The notes beneath the pieces are model-generated. The model was not told the DNA's origin, made no database searches, and saw only the letters and a list, made by a program, of their open reading frames with translations. From the NCBI RefSeq assembly GCF_964204645.1, contig NC_134034.1, positions 4,560,072-4,624,071 of the forward strand: DNA of 64,000 nt, in the 5' to 3' direction. Shown piece after piece: positions 22,790-34,259 of this stretch (its first letter is position 1; each line of letters opens with the position of its first letter). Source of the DNA: Tubulanus polymorphus. Lineage: Eukaryota > Nemertea > Palaeonemertea > Tubulaniformes > Tubulanidae. The translations under genes were made by a program, and so were the position numbers.

Positions 22790-24667
22790 ACTTCATCCGA
22801 GCTTAATGCAATTAAGGTAAAGCATTCATCAATATTCACAGTAAACAGTCATTAGAAAAATATGCAACACAAATACATACATTTTATTCTAATTTCTATT
22901 TCCGCACATTTCAAGGAAAAGTCCTCCATGCTGGAACGGAAAGTTGGAAAATTGAAAAAAAGAGGAAGTGCAATCTGAAGTAAGCTACCCGGTGTTTTAC
23001 TAAAGAAATCTCCATTAATTCACAATCCTGCTTCTCATATTTTTTAATATTCATTTTCATGATTAACCGAGAAATTAACAGTAACATCCACAAGATTGTA
23101 CTCAAAACTTAGCTATACATGCGCCATCTATTGACCAACATGTGACGTACATGCACCCTTTTATAAGCGTATGTTATATAAACTTGGTATGCTAGGTATA
23201 GTAAAGGTACACCACACTAAATGTCATTCTTTATTCATTCATTCACATTCACATTAATTGATTCAGATGCAGGTCTCCATAGAACACAGTGTACATGTTT
23301 GAAATGTCAGTATTGCAGGCTTTTTGCCATTTAAACCCATTCCGGATCTCATGAACTTGAGAACTCAAGTCTCGGGCAGGTATTGGAAATATATGACGAA
23401 TTCGCCTCAAAATCATATAACGTGATACAGTAACGGAACATCTCCATATTTTCTCGAGTGTACGCCACTTTCGTAGGTGCTTTAGACGCACACTGTAAAA
23501 CTCACCGTAAAGTATGAGTAAACTTAAAGGGTCAGGAAATACAACCCCATCGCAGCTTTAACTGAAGAGAGCGGGGCCATGCCGATGGTAAATGCCCCAA
23601 CCTAGGAAAACCGCTAGCAACCTGGAAACCACGACTTGCTGCTCCCACACATGCTGAAGATGCAATGTTACCTCTTCCCGCAACTAGTGCGGAAGTCGCC
23701 GATCTCATGGAAGGGCTACAAAACCCCACAACTCCAGGTGAAAATCTCAGCATAGCAAAGTGGTGGCCAACCGGATCAGTCATGCACCTAGGGTAGCAGC
23801 AGTTGTGGATTCAGTTGATATTCGAATCTCTCAATGAGTTCGTCGAACCGAGGTTATACCATTTTTGGGATAATAGTGGCATGTGCAAAGTTGCTCGCCA
23901 CAGTAATCCGGAACGTGATAACAAGATGCATATCTTGGCATTGGCAATCCAGGAGGAACAAAATGTGCAAACTCTCCCGAAGAGTTAAAACGGGCACAGG
24001 ACATTGCGATTAAGAACTTTCTCCCTGATGCGTCTTGCTTCGAGGGAGAACGCTACCGAGCATGCAAAGGATACTCTATGCGTATGGCTTGTTTCATTCC
24101 CCTAAAAAAATTCGTATGCACGCACATTCCACATTAACAACGTACGAGTCGGATGTAGCATTCCTCGGAGTAATTCAGGTAAATGTTACCTGTTATTCAT
24201 TGTTTACAATATACTTCACTATTTCATACTATGAATGTGTAACAGAATCATAATCAATTTAACGGGTTAATTTAATTTTTCAAACCTCAAATAATACACG
24301 CTAATAACAGCCTAATTTGGTAGCAATGAGGACTCACATTCTCATATACGAGCACGAGTATGTTATATGGGGGGAAATATAATGATATCTAAGTTTTTCA
24401 TTTAATCCCATTAAAGGAAACCCTCGCCTCGACGGAAGGAACGATTCGAATTCTCGAAGAACTGCAGCGATATATCCCGTCTTATCCTAACGGTGACCGT
24501 TCGGGATTTTGTCATGGGGTGAGCAGCTCTCGTGCGAATGGCATGATGTTGAAAAAAATGAACACCGGAAATTCGTGGAAATACTCGAGGGATTGGGGCC
24601 TACGCCTCAGGAGTTCCCTTAACGGATGCTCCTGATGCAAGATGCAAAGAAAACTTTAGGCTCAGGC
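22790..24667 (+). repeat. Dispersed repeat, copy B
   Basis: Closely similar to copy A (9745-11450) over long runs, with small indels and an insertion of about 230 bp at 22925-23160 relative to it. It ends inside the relic and joins directly to copy C in the same orientation, which indicates a tandem duplication. Confidence 0.75.
23637..24667 (+). pseudogene. DUF6589-type relic, copy B
   Basis: Same blocks in the same order as copy A: WDNSGMCKVARHSNPERDNK (about 23868-23927), the FLPDASCFEGER block (about 24014), ILEELQRYIPSYPNGD (about 24450) and the LEGLG.TPQEF..RMLLMQDAKK block (about 24585-24655). Stops and indels as in copy A plus extra ones. Non-functional. Confidence 0.5.
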
Positions 24668-25700
24668 CAAAACTCCACAACTCCAGGTGAAAATCTCAGC
24701 AGAGGAAAGTGGTGGCCAATCGGATTAGTCATGCACCTAGGGTAGCAGTAGTGGTTCAGTTAACATTCGAATCTCTCCGTGAGTTCGTCGAACCGAGGTT
24801 ACACCATTTACTGGGATAGTAGTGGCATGTGCAAAGTTTTTCGCCACAGTTATCCGGAACATGATAATAAGATGCATATCTGGGCATTGGCAATCCAGGA
24901 GGAAAAAAATGTGCAAACTCTTCCGAAGAGTTAAAAAGGGCACAGAACATTGAGATTAAGCACTTTCTCCCCGATGCGTCTTGCTTCGAGGGAGAACGCT
25001 ACCGTGCCGCAATGACCATGCAAAGGATACGCTATGCGTATGGCTTGTTTCATTCCCCTTAAAGAATTCGTATGCACACACATTCCACATTAACAACGTA
25101 CGAGTCATCGTTGAAATCGGATGAAGCAAACCTCGGAGTAATTCAGGTAAATTTGTGCCTTATTCATTGTTTACAATATACTTCACTATTTCATACTATG
25201 AATGTTTTAGAGAATCATAATCAATTTAACGTTTAATTCAATTTTTCAAACCTCAAATAAGACACGCTAATAATGGCCTATTTTGATAGCAATGAGGACT
25301 CACATTCACATACCAATGTATATCGATATACAACGCTTAAAATGTCAACAATGTGGCCTGGCATGTTGTATATGAGCACGAGTATGTTATATGGGGGGAA
25401 TATAATGATATTTAAGTTTTTCATTTAATCTCATTGAAGGAAATCCCCGCCTCGACAGAAGGAACGATTCGTATTCTCGAAGAACTGCAGCGTCTTATCC
25501 TAACGGTGACCGTTTGGGATTTTGTCATGGGGTGACCAGCTCTCGTGCGAATGGCATAATGTTGAATAATTGAAATATGAACACCGGAAGTTCGTGGAAA
25601 ATACTCGAGGGATTTGGACCTACGCCTCAGGAGTTCCATTAACTTCAGGCTCAAGCATCGCTGAAAAAGTATAAGCAGGATTAGCGGTGGATAATCAAGG
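24668..25700 (+). pseudogene. DUF6589-type relic, copy C (tandem)
   Basis: Third copy of the same blocks directly after copy B, more diverged (cgaaccgaggttacaccatt, tgcaaagtttttcgccac). It has about 60 extra bases near 25310-25375 and lacks part of the YIP block near 25490. Stops in all frames. Confidence 0.5.
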
Positions 25701-26371
25701 AAAATGTATGGCTTTTCCTTCATAGAAATTTTAGGTGGAGTAATTAAAGAAACCGCTCAACTGGTATAAAGATCTTGATGAGGTGTTTGAACGCGGGAAA
25801 TTCTATATACGAGGAGATGCCTATTGAATAAACCATTGCCCATCGTGCGACGAGATAAACGTTTTGGATATTCCGCGAGGGTGATATTTGGATGCTGTAA
25901 GGCGTATTGCTGTTTGAACTGTGTATCCGGTAAGGCTAGATGTCCGGTTTGCCAGTTCGATTACGAGATGACTGATTTTCGATGGTCTGACCGGAAACCG
26001 ATGCGGGCACGTCAATGTGGACGAAACGACTGCGGCGGTACTGGTGACAAAATCACCGGTTGCTCTTCATCCCATATTTTGTAATCGGTTGTAGCGAAAG
26101 ATCGGATTTTTGCGGTGTTTGCAGCTTAGGCGTTTGTTTCCTTTGCAATACGATAACAAACGAACATCGTGAATATGGCAATTGAACATGCGATGATGAA
26201 TATTGCGGAGTGGCAACACACACCGAATTGTATGAACGAATTCTTATCTTCAAAAAATTTCCCCGTGTATCTTCGATGTAAAAGCATTTCATGTCTGAGA
26301 TAATTTCGAAAATAAAACATAAAAATTTTACATCTCTTTTCAAATCGACGTATTGTTTTTGCTATTAGTTT
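25701..26371. other. Left flank of Polinton E1
   Basis: Contains a cysteine-rich plus-strand frame (listed separately) and, in a shifted frame further on, FCGVCSLGVCFLCNT. A minus-strand frame at 26126-26320 includes a hydrophobic run (AIFIIACSIAIFTMFVCY) but overlaps these pieces. No Polinton gene is seen here. Confidence 0.4.
25824..26084 (+). pseudogene. Cysteine-rich RING-like fragment
   Basis: 86 codons with CCKAYCCLNC...KARCPVCQFDY, which resembles the second half of a RING finger (C-x2-C-x7-C-P-x-C), followed by CGRNDCGG. The upstream cysteines lie in another frame (HCPSCDE) and more cysteines follow after a frame change, so this looks like a decayed zinc-binding protein. Function not assignable. 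Confidence 0.3.
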
Positions 26372-26416
26372 GTTTCAGATCAGAGGGCGAGACACCACTC
26401 ATCACCACAAGTAATT
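26372..26416 (+). repeat. E1 left terminal inverted repeat
   Basis: Starts GTTTCAGATCAGAGGGCGAG and ends in ...CACCACAAGTAATT, the reverse complement of the right end apart from an 8-bp duplication there. It runs directly into the promoter-like AATTTTTT run of the polymerase gene. No 6-bp target duplication is visible outside. Confidence 0.85.
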
Positions 26417-26433
26417 TTTTTTCCTAATAAATG
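26413..26433 (+). promoter_or_regulatory. Start motif of polB (AATTTTTTTT..CTAATAAATG)
   Basis: Run of T after AA followed by TAATAAATG including the start codon. The same arrangement precedes most other genes of E1 and E2. Confidence 0.55.
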
Positions 26434-28287
26434 GGGGAGAATGAACACCAGACAGAAAACAATAATGTTAATAAAAATCAATATTATTGCCAATATTGTA
26501 AAAAATACATCGATACATCTCATAAAACACGACATGAAAAAACTGCAAATCATATAAAAAATGTAATAAATTTTGAAACTCCAGAATATTCCAATGAAAG
26601 AAAAGTAAGATTAGAAAATATGAATGTGGATGAAATAAAATGTGAAGTTTGTAATGAATTTATAGTAAAAAGGAATTATAATAGACATCTCGAATCACAA
26701 AAACACCACCAAAATTTGAGTAATAATGTTTTAGGAAAAGATTATTTTAACGATAAACCTCAAAAAGTAAAAAAACCAAGTTCAAAAACTAAATCCATTT
26801 CAAATAAACCTCACATGGAAAATGTTAGAAATTATATTGATTCACTAGAAATAAAAGATACAATTGAAATTTTAGAAACATTACATAGTAAAATTGGTCC
26901 TGCAGCTATTATATTTGGATTTTTTAAAGGTACAACAATAGAAGATTATAGTAAATTTAATGAAATAATAGAAAAAATACTAGATTTGATAACAGATGTT
27001 GAATATCCAAAAAATAGTATCTCTGGGAAAGTAAGTTTTATAAAGTCAGAAGAAAAAATGGATTATAATATTCAAACACTCTCTGAAGAAATAATTTCAA
27101 AAACGCAAATAAAAGAGAAGTTAGAAAAAAAATTTAATGAATTTAAACGTCATATTGAAGAAAGATATTTTGAGGGTTCTGGCTTAACATTGAATGAAAT
27201 TATATATTTAGATTTAAATGTTTACAATACAAAAAGGAATAAAACATCAAAAAGTAATAAAATGTTTAAAAATGATTCAAACTTTACAACAGAAAAGGAT
27301 ATTAAAGCATCATCTTATATTAAATTACCATTTACAACAAAAGCAGTAATAAATGTTCAAAATGAAGATAATAAATGTTTTCTATGGTCAATTATTAGTT
27401 GTTTACATCCAACACAGGAAAATGTTTGTAGAATAACAGATTATCGGAAATATGAAACATTATATAAAATTGATCAATATCCAGTAACTATAAAAATGAT
27501 TCCTAAAATAGAAAAAGTTAATAATTTAAAAATAAATGTATTCGAATTAATGCAATTACCAAAGACAAAAGGTGAAAATATTAAAGATTATACATTGGAA
27601 GCTTTATATTTAACAGAATATTATGATGATGAAAATGTTATGGATTTGTTATATTACAAAAAAGATGAAAATGAACATTATATGTGGTTAAAACAAATTG
27701 ATTTATTCTTTAGAACAACAGAAAGTGATCATCATCGTAAAATTTATCTATGTAGAAAATGTTTATCTAAATTTATGACTGAGAATGCGTTACTAAAAGA
27801 TAAAGAATTATGTGATAATAAAGATTTTTGTAAATTAATAATGCCAACAAAAAAAGATTGTAAGTTGAAATTTACTAATCATAAATTTAAAAATATTGTT
27901 CGTTTTGTAATTTATGGGGATTTTGAATCGTTGAATAAAGAATTAACTGATCAAGATAGAAAAGAAATATATAACAAAAAGCAATTATTAAAATCAATGG
28001 ATAAAGGAAATGAATTAAATGAAGACACAATACAAGACCCTCCAATTATAAATACAATTTAAAAAGTTCACCAAAGAGCTGCTGCTTATGGAATTTATAT
28101 AAAATCAAATTATCCTGAATTATATGAAAGTCAATATATTTCTTTTAGAGGTGAAAATGTAGTTAATGATTTTTGTGATAAAATGATTGAATTAGAAAGT
28201 GATTTTACAAAATTATTAAACAAAAATAAAAGAATAGTTATGACAAAAGAAGATGAAATTGATTTTAATTATGCAACTCATTGTTGT

Positions 28288-28395
28288 TATTGTGAAAAAC
28301 ATTTTTATTCATTTGATAAAAAAGTTAGAGATCATGATCATTTAAATTCAAAATATCGTGGAGCTGCTCATGAAGATTGTAATTTACAAGCTAAG
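28288..28395 (+). other. HNH-like zinc motif inside polB
   Basis: C-x2-C...VRDHDHLNSKYRGAAHEDCN between exonuclease motifs I and II. This arrangement resembles HNH/recombination-endonuclease VII motifs and is common in Polinton polymerases; whether it cuts DNA or is only structural is unknown. Confidence 0.6.
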
Positions 28396-29975
28396 AAAGT
28401 TAATTTCGTACCAATATTATTTCATAATTTATCAGGCTATGATACCCATCTATTTATAAAACAATTATCGGGAAAATTGGGTGCAATTAATCAAGAAATA
28501 GAACAATATAATGCTATGCATGGTGTAAATGTAAGAAAATATGATTTTAAACTATTAGCTAAAACATCTGAAAATTATATTTCATTTCAATTTGGTTGCA
28601 TTAGATTTTTAGATTCTTATAGATTTCTAGCAAGTTCATTAGGTAAATTATCAAAAAGTTTAGTTGATAATGATTTTGTTATAACTCGATATTATTATCC
28701 AAATGAACAAGATTTTAAATTATTGAGATATAAAGGCGCAATTCCTTATTCATTTTATAAAACACACAATGATTTTAATGTAACAGAATTATTAAAAGGT
28801 CAATTTTATGATCAATTAAAAGAGGAGTATGTGAAAGACGAAGTGTTTAATAGAACATTAAATATTTGGAACCATTTTAAGATGAAAAATCATGGCGAAT
28901 TAGTTGATTTATATTTAAAATCAGATGTTATGATATTGGCTGACATATTTAAAAAATTTAGAGAAGTTAATTTGAATCATTTTAATGTTGATCCTTGTTA
29001 TTGCTACTCTAGTCCTGGTTTAACCTGGCAATGTGGTTTAAAATATACAAATGTAGAATTAGATTTATTAAAAGAACCAGATATGGTTTTATTATTTGAA
29101 AAATCAATTAGAGGTGGAATTAGTGGTGTTATGGGAGATAGATATTTTAAAGCAAATGATGAATATAAATTATTATATATTGACGCCAATAATTTATATG
29201 GTTGGGCAATGATGCAACCTCAACCATATAAAAATTTTATATTAACAGAAGTTGAAAATGATGATAAAACTAATTGGGAAAGCGCAATTATGAGTTTAGA
29301 AGATGAAGCACCAATTGGTTATTTCTTTGTAGTTGATTTAGAATATCCTGAAAATATAAAGTTTAAAACAAGAAACTTACCTTATTGCCCAGAACATTTA
29401 ACTGTAAATGATAGTTATTTAAGTGAATACCAGAAGAAAATAAAACCGAAAGATCATGTTTTTACAGAAAAATTAATACTTACTCAAAATAATAAATACA
29501 ATTATATTGTTCATTATAGAATGTTAAAATTTTATCTAAAACAGGGAATGAAATTAAAGAAAGGACATAGATATATTGAATTTAATCAATCGAAGTGGTT
29601 AGAAAAATATATAGATTTCAATACTCAACAGAGAACCATATCAAAAATAGATTTTGAAAAAGATTTCTTCAAATTAATGAACAATAGTTTTTATGGTAAA
29701 ACATGCGAAAGTATTAGAAATAGAAACGATATTGAATTAGTAAATAATTCTGAAAGATTAAGACATTTACAATCAAGTCCTAGACATTTAGGAAATAAAA
29801 GATTTGAAGATTATTTAACAGCAGTTAAATTAAAAAGAACGTCAATGAAATTTAATAAACCTATATTTATTGGTTCGACTGTTTTAGAAATATCAAAATT
29901 ATTAATGTATGATTTTTATTATAATGTTTTACAACCACTTTTGGGGAAAAGCATATTGAAATATTATATTTTGAT

Positions 29976-31038
29976 TCTGTAACAGCTGACAACCCATATT
30001 ATTAAAATGTAATGCTAAAATATTGATAAGAAGAATTTCAGAAATAATTCCAAAACAAAATGAATGTTATATTTCATATGGTGAAAAAGAATTAATACAA
30101 ATAAATGGTTTAATGGATGTTTGGACAAGAAATGGATGGAAAAAATTAAAGAATATTATTAGGCATAAAACAAATAAGAAAATCTATAGAGTTAGAACTA
30201 AATTAGGATTTGTAGATGTTACAGAAGATCATAGTTTAATTAAACGAAATGGCGATGAAATAAAACCAACTAATATAAAAATTGGAGATGAATTATTACA
30301 TAAAAGATTTTTCCAAAGAATAAATCATATGTCATTTGATGAAATAATTGATAATATTTATAATATAGAACCCGAAACATTAGAAGAAAAAGAATATTTT
30401 ATCAAAGGATTTTTCATGGGAGATGGTTCAGCAGGTGTGTATAATTATGTTTGGGGTAATAAATATTGTTGGTATTTATGCAATCAAGACTTAAAATTAT
30501 TAGAAAGAATAAAGAAATTCTGTGAAGAAGTTTATCCAAATAAAACATTTAGAATCATGGATGTTATGAAATCATCAGCAGTTTATAGAATACTTGTAAA
30601 TAATCCTAAAGATTTTGCTATAAAATATGATGATGAATTCTATATTCATGCAATAGTTAAAAGTAATACTTCAACAAAAGAAAAGATAGTTCCAGATTAT
30701 GTATTAAATGCAAAAGATAATTTAAGAAAATGGTTCTTCATTGGATTCTACGCAGCAGATGGTACTAAAAAATTTACAAATGATAAAAAGATAACCTTTG
30801 CACAGAAAGGAAAAGTTGCTATATCAGGATTGAATATATTATGCAGTTCATTAGGATTTAATATGAATATAGAATTAATTCAATCTAAACCAAATTATTT
30901 TAATTTAAGGCATGTAGAAAAAGATTTAACTGAAGAAGTTAAAGATTTATTTGAAATATATAACCCAACTGACTATGTTTATGATTTATCAACAGATGAT
31001 GGAACATTCAATTCTGGGTTCTCATTAATCCAAAAAAT
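29976..31038 (+). other. LAGLIDADG intein in polB, pol-c type site
   Basis: Starts with Ser (SVTADNPYYLK) directly after YFD and ends with Asn before TDSYILKIKT, so it splits the catalytic YxDTDS motif exactly between D and T, the site used by archaeal and giant-virus polymerase inteins. It shows splicing block A (SVTADNPY), block B (VDVTEDHSLI, about 30208), two LAGLIDADG-type helices (FIKGFFMGDGSAG about 30402 and FFIGFYAADGTKK about 30733), and C-terminal block F (DYVYDLSTDDGTFNSG). The residue before the terminal Asn is Lys rather than His. Length is about 354 codons. Two frame changes, near its start and its end, suggest it no longer works. The homing endonuclease core is intact in one frame (30023-31057). 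Confidence 0.85.
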
Positions 31039-31490
31039 ACCGATAGTTACATACTAAAAATCAAGACAAATGATATAACAAAAGACTTAAAAACATTAAA
31101 ACATCATTTTGATTTTAGCAATTATCCCAAAGATCATGAACTATTTAGCAATGATAATAAATAGATTCCCGGTAAATTTAAAGATGAACTAGGGGGTGAT
31201 GAAATGATTGAATTTGTTGGGATAAGAAGTAAAATGTATAGTTATAGAACAAAAGATCATGAAGCTAAAAAGTTAAAAGGAATAACAAAACATGTGGTTG
31301 ATAAACATATAGAATTTCAAGATTATATAAAGTGTTTATATAACTCAATTGTAATGAAACACAAAATGAATTGTTTAAGATCAGAAGATCACGAGATGTA
31401 CATTAATGAAGTTGAAAAAACTAGTTTGAATCCATTTGATGATAAAAGGCATATTTTAGATGATGGTATAAAAACATTACCTTATGGTTA

Positions 31491-32807
31491 TTAAAACATA
31501 AAATCAATATCATCATAATCGAAATCACTATTGGCTTCTTCATTTTCATTTAATTTTTTAGGTTCTTCTTCCATTCCATTTTTCTGATTTACATAAAGTT
31601 CTATCTTGTTCCACATTTCATCTCGCTCTCTTTGTTTCTTTTTGTTTGTTAATTCGTCAAATGGAATTATAATATCTAGGTTTAAATAATTTACAATCTT
31701 ATTTAAATAGAATTCATAATTTATTGAATCTGTTATTCTATTTTCCAAATGATACATTAATATTTGTTTGAATATTTTTTTTTATATTTTTCATATCTTC
31801 TTCTGTTAATTTAGGTTTTTCATAATAATCGTTAAGTAATAAATATAAATACATTTTCTTTTGTTTTGTGTTAAATGTTGATGGAATAATTGTTTTTATA
31901 ATATCTTTTTTAATTATTTCACCATTTTTATTTTCTATTATTTTTATTTTTTCAAGCCATTGCATATATTCTGGTGTATGATCTTCTATAGAACATATTT
32001 TGAAATTTCATCTAGATAATTTAATTTTGGATCTATGAGAAAATTTCTAGTTTTTTCTTCACCCAATAAATTCTTTTGCCATCCACATTCATTACAAAAT
32101 AACACAGTACCTTCTTGTTTTAAGGTCGCATAACTACATTGTGGGCATTTTTGTTTATAATTTATTGGTAATAGATCTTCATTAAGCTCTTGGTATTTTC
32201 TTACGTTTTCTTTATGTTTTATTGTTCTATTATGTAGATTTGAATTACTTGTTGTAATAATCAATTTACAATATTTACAATGATATGTTTTTCTTGTTAA
32301 TTCATTATATTGTTTTTCTAACTTTTCAACTGTTTCTTTATTATCTGGTAACGTTTTCTCATATTTTATTTTTTCTAATACATTATGTTTTCTTTCGTTG
32401 AATTCAGTTTCAAATTTATTAGAAATTTTATCTATATGTGCTTTACGAAATTGATGATTCTCCCAATCTTCTATATTTTCAGGGTTATATTTCATTCGAC
32501 AAGGCTCACAGAAATGATCTTTTATATTATCCGTATCATAGAATAAGAAAGGTCTTTTCCAAATAACTTCAGGTTCAACTTCAGCAGAATTACTATTACT
32601 TTCATTACTACCAACATTAGCCGTTGCGCCATTAATTCTACACTTCTCTGAATGTTTTTTAACATAATTTCTTGAAAATAATTTATTACATTTTGGACAG
32701 TTTAGTTTAGGGGGTTTATAATTTTCATCATGTTTTTTCATATGTCGAGCCATATTACTTTTTCTTAGAAGTTCACCACAAATTTCGCATGCTATCTTCT
32801 CATCCAT
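31491..32807 (-). pseudogene. Zinc-finger/zinc-ribbon protein, late-factor-like candidate
   Basis: First frame (32807-31986): C2H2 finger ACEICGELLRKSNMARHMKK, a C2HC finger CPKCNKLFSRNYVKKH, two more C-x2-C...H-x-H fingers, then a zinc ribbon CPQCSYATLKQEG...FCNECGW. After a 1-nt loss near 31995 it continues (31965-31738) and, after another frame change, to 31491 with FYLNKIVNYLNLDIIIPF. Zinc ribbon plus C-terminal helices is the layout of viral late transcription factors of the VLTF3 kind; that identity is only a suggestion. E2 has a more decayed copy at 59943-60852. The gene starts at TCCTAAATAAATG and faces the minor capsid gene head to head. Confidence 0.6.
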
Positions 32808-32875
32808 TTATTTAGGAAAAATTTTATTAAAATTAATTTTTAGTGATGAGCGGTAATTTTTTTATGTTATAAATA

Positions 32876-33527
32876 ATGGTAGAATTAAAAGAATACAGAA
32901 TATTTGTTGATTCTAGAAGACTTACAAATTATAAATCACATAATTTACCAGTACAATTAGATAGAGAATTTAAGAATTGTGTAGATTTAAAATTAGTCAA
33001 TATAAGTTTATGCAATTCTTTTTATAATACATCGAATAAAACTGTTGAACATAGAGCCTTTTTAATTTTTGATAAAGGTAAAAATGAATGGTTCTCTATA
33101 TTTTTAAAACCTGGGTTATATAATTTAGATACATTAGTACAAGAAATTAATAGAAAAGCCTGGCACAAATTAGGTAGTAGTTCTGGGTTTGGTATTAGAT
33201 TTTAAAAAAGTGAGAGTTCTGATAGAATAAAGATAAGGTTGTCTAATAGTGAAAAACATAAATTTATGGTAAAAAAAACCTATAGCTAAACTGTTAGGAA
33301 TTCTTCCTGATAGATCTTTTACAAATATTGACGCTACTACACCAAACTTAATACCTTACACACATTTTTATAACGCAAATAAATTATAATTTAACAGAAT
33401 GTGATTTCAAACCATGCATTCCTCGTTTTAATAATTTTAGATTAGAAATAAGAAATCATAATGGATACTTAATTGATTTAAATAATTTCCCTGTAATTTA
33501 TGAATTAGTTATAAGATGTAGAGAGTA
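32876..33527 (+). pseudogene. Minor capsid (penton-like single jelly-roll) protein, broken
   Basis: N-terminal 109 codons are open, with LPVQLDREFKNCVDLKLVNI, SFYNTSN and LKPGLYNLDTLVQEINRKA. This set (FTVxL..., a strand pair, then G-Y-x-x-x-x-L-x-x-x-I-N) fits the penton-like minor capsid proteins of Polintons, which would sit at the vertices of the particle. The frame is lost at 33203, and compared with the E2 copy about 110 bp are missing near 33375. C-terminal strands (FNNFRLEIRNHNGYLIDL) persist in the original family frame near 33428-33480. Confidence 0.55.
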
Positions 33528-33547
33528 ATTTTTTCACTATATAAATG
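33527..33547 (+). promoter_or_regulatory. Start motif AATTTTTT-TATAAATG
   Basis: AATTTTTTCACTATATAAATG, spacing 6-7 nt between the T run and the TATAAATG that contains the start codon. Confidence 0.6.
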
Positions 33548-33883
33548 AATATAACTGTTGGACCGAGTATATGTTTTGGGTTTGATTTTAAACATGGTAA
33601 AGAAATGAGAATTAAACTAAATGATGTAATTACTGATATAAAAAGTAAATCATTTAACAATGCATTAATGATTAATAAAGAAAATCATAATATAGAAAAA
33701 GTAATTGATTTAATTAAATCACCTTTAGAATATTATGAATTAAATGAAGATGGAATTATTGAAGATATTAAAAACATATTAACCGAAATATATGATAATC
33801 ATAAAAGTAGTAATGAAATAAATGTTGAATTATTCATAAATAAGATAACTAAATATTTTGAAGATAGTAATTTGTTTGATTAA
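33545..33883 (+). CDS. Polinton protein of unknown function, 112 aa
   Basis: Intact frame starting at the TATAAATG motif. N-terminal MNITVGPSICFGFDFKHGKE, remainder helical and charged, no membrane segment or metal site. The first 20 residues are best conserved with the E2 copy (59074 down), which is frameshifted. The next gene starts 3 bp after the stop. Confidence 0.6.
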   Translation: MNITVGPSICFGFDFKHGKEMRIKLNDVITDIKSKSFNNALMINKENHNIEKVIDLIKSPLEYYELNEDGIIEDIKNILTEIYDNHKSSNEINVELFINKITKYFEDSNLFD

Positions 33884-34056
33884 TAAATGAGTGATAATAA
33901 GTGGATAATAACTGGATTATATAATGGAGCATTACTATCCGTTGGAACTGTTGGTTATTCAATGGTATTAAAAAAAGTATTTAAAATGGGAAGTGTTAAT
34001 GTTGATAGATTTGATATAAATGATATTTTAAAATTAACATTAGCAGTTACTTTATC

Positions 34057-34089
34057 CAGGGAAGTGTGATGAGATGGAATACGGACGCT
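34057..34089 (+). repeat. Transposon left terminal inverted repeat
   Basis: 33 bp, exact reverse complement of 36183-36215. Confidence 0.95.
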
Positions 34090-34259
34090 ATTGTGCAGCT
34101 CTTGTCGAATGTGCGTTGTAATTGCCCTAAAGCCGATAACGGTTCGTCGGCGAGCGCTTTGTTACGTAACGCGCCGATAAGCGATAACCAGCGAGATCGG
34201 GAATCTCCGTAATAATTCAGTTGTTTCCGAATATCGGTTTTTCATCCCACAATAAACTT

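Larger units (their letters stand above)
26431..31494 (+). pseudogene. polB: Protein-primed family B DNA polymerase with intein
   Basis: Replicates the element. Order of parts: two U1-type C2H2 fingers (C20/C23/H35/H41 and about residues 70-90), a Polinton-specific N-terminal domain with NEDNKCFLWSIISCLHP, exonuclease motifs YGDFES (about 27915), HNLSGYDTHLF (about 28422) and YLKSDVMILADIF (about 28912), an HNH-like block CCYCEKHF...VRDHDH...AAHEDCN (28290-28384), polymerase motif A DANNLYGWAM (about 29184), motif B LMNNSFYGKTCE (about 29676) and motif C, split by the intein as YFD / TDS. Breaks: in-frame TAA at 28060-28062, a frame change near 29941, one near 29998, one near 31015 and a TAG after the intein (about 31164). 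Stop codon overlaps that of the convergent gene. Confidence 0.9.

Noticed and set aside
26360-26376. Six-bp Polinton target duplication at E1
   Set aside because: The bases outside both ends are mirrored (tttc / gaaa) but no direct duplication is present.
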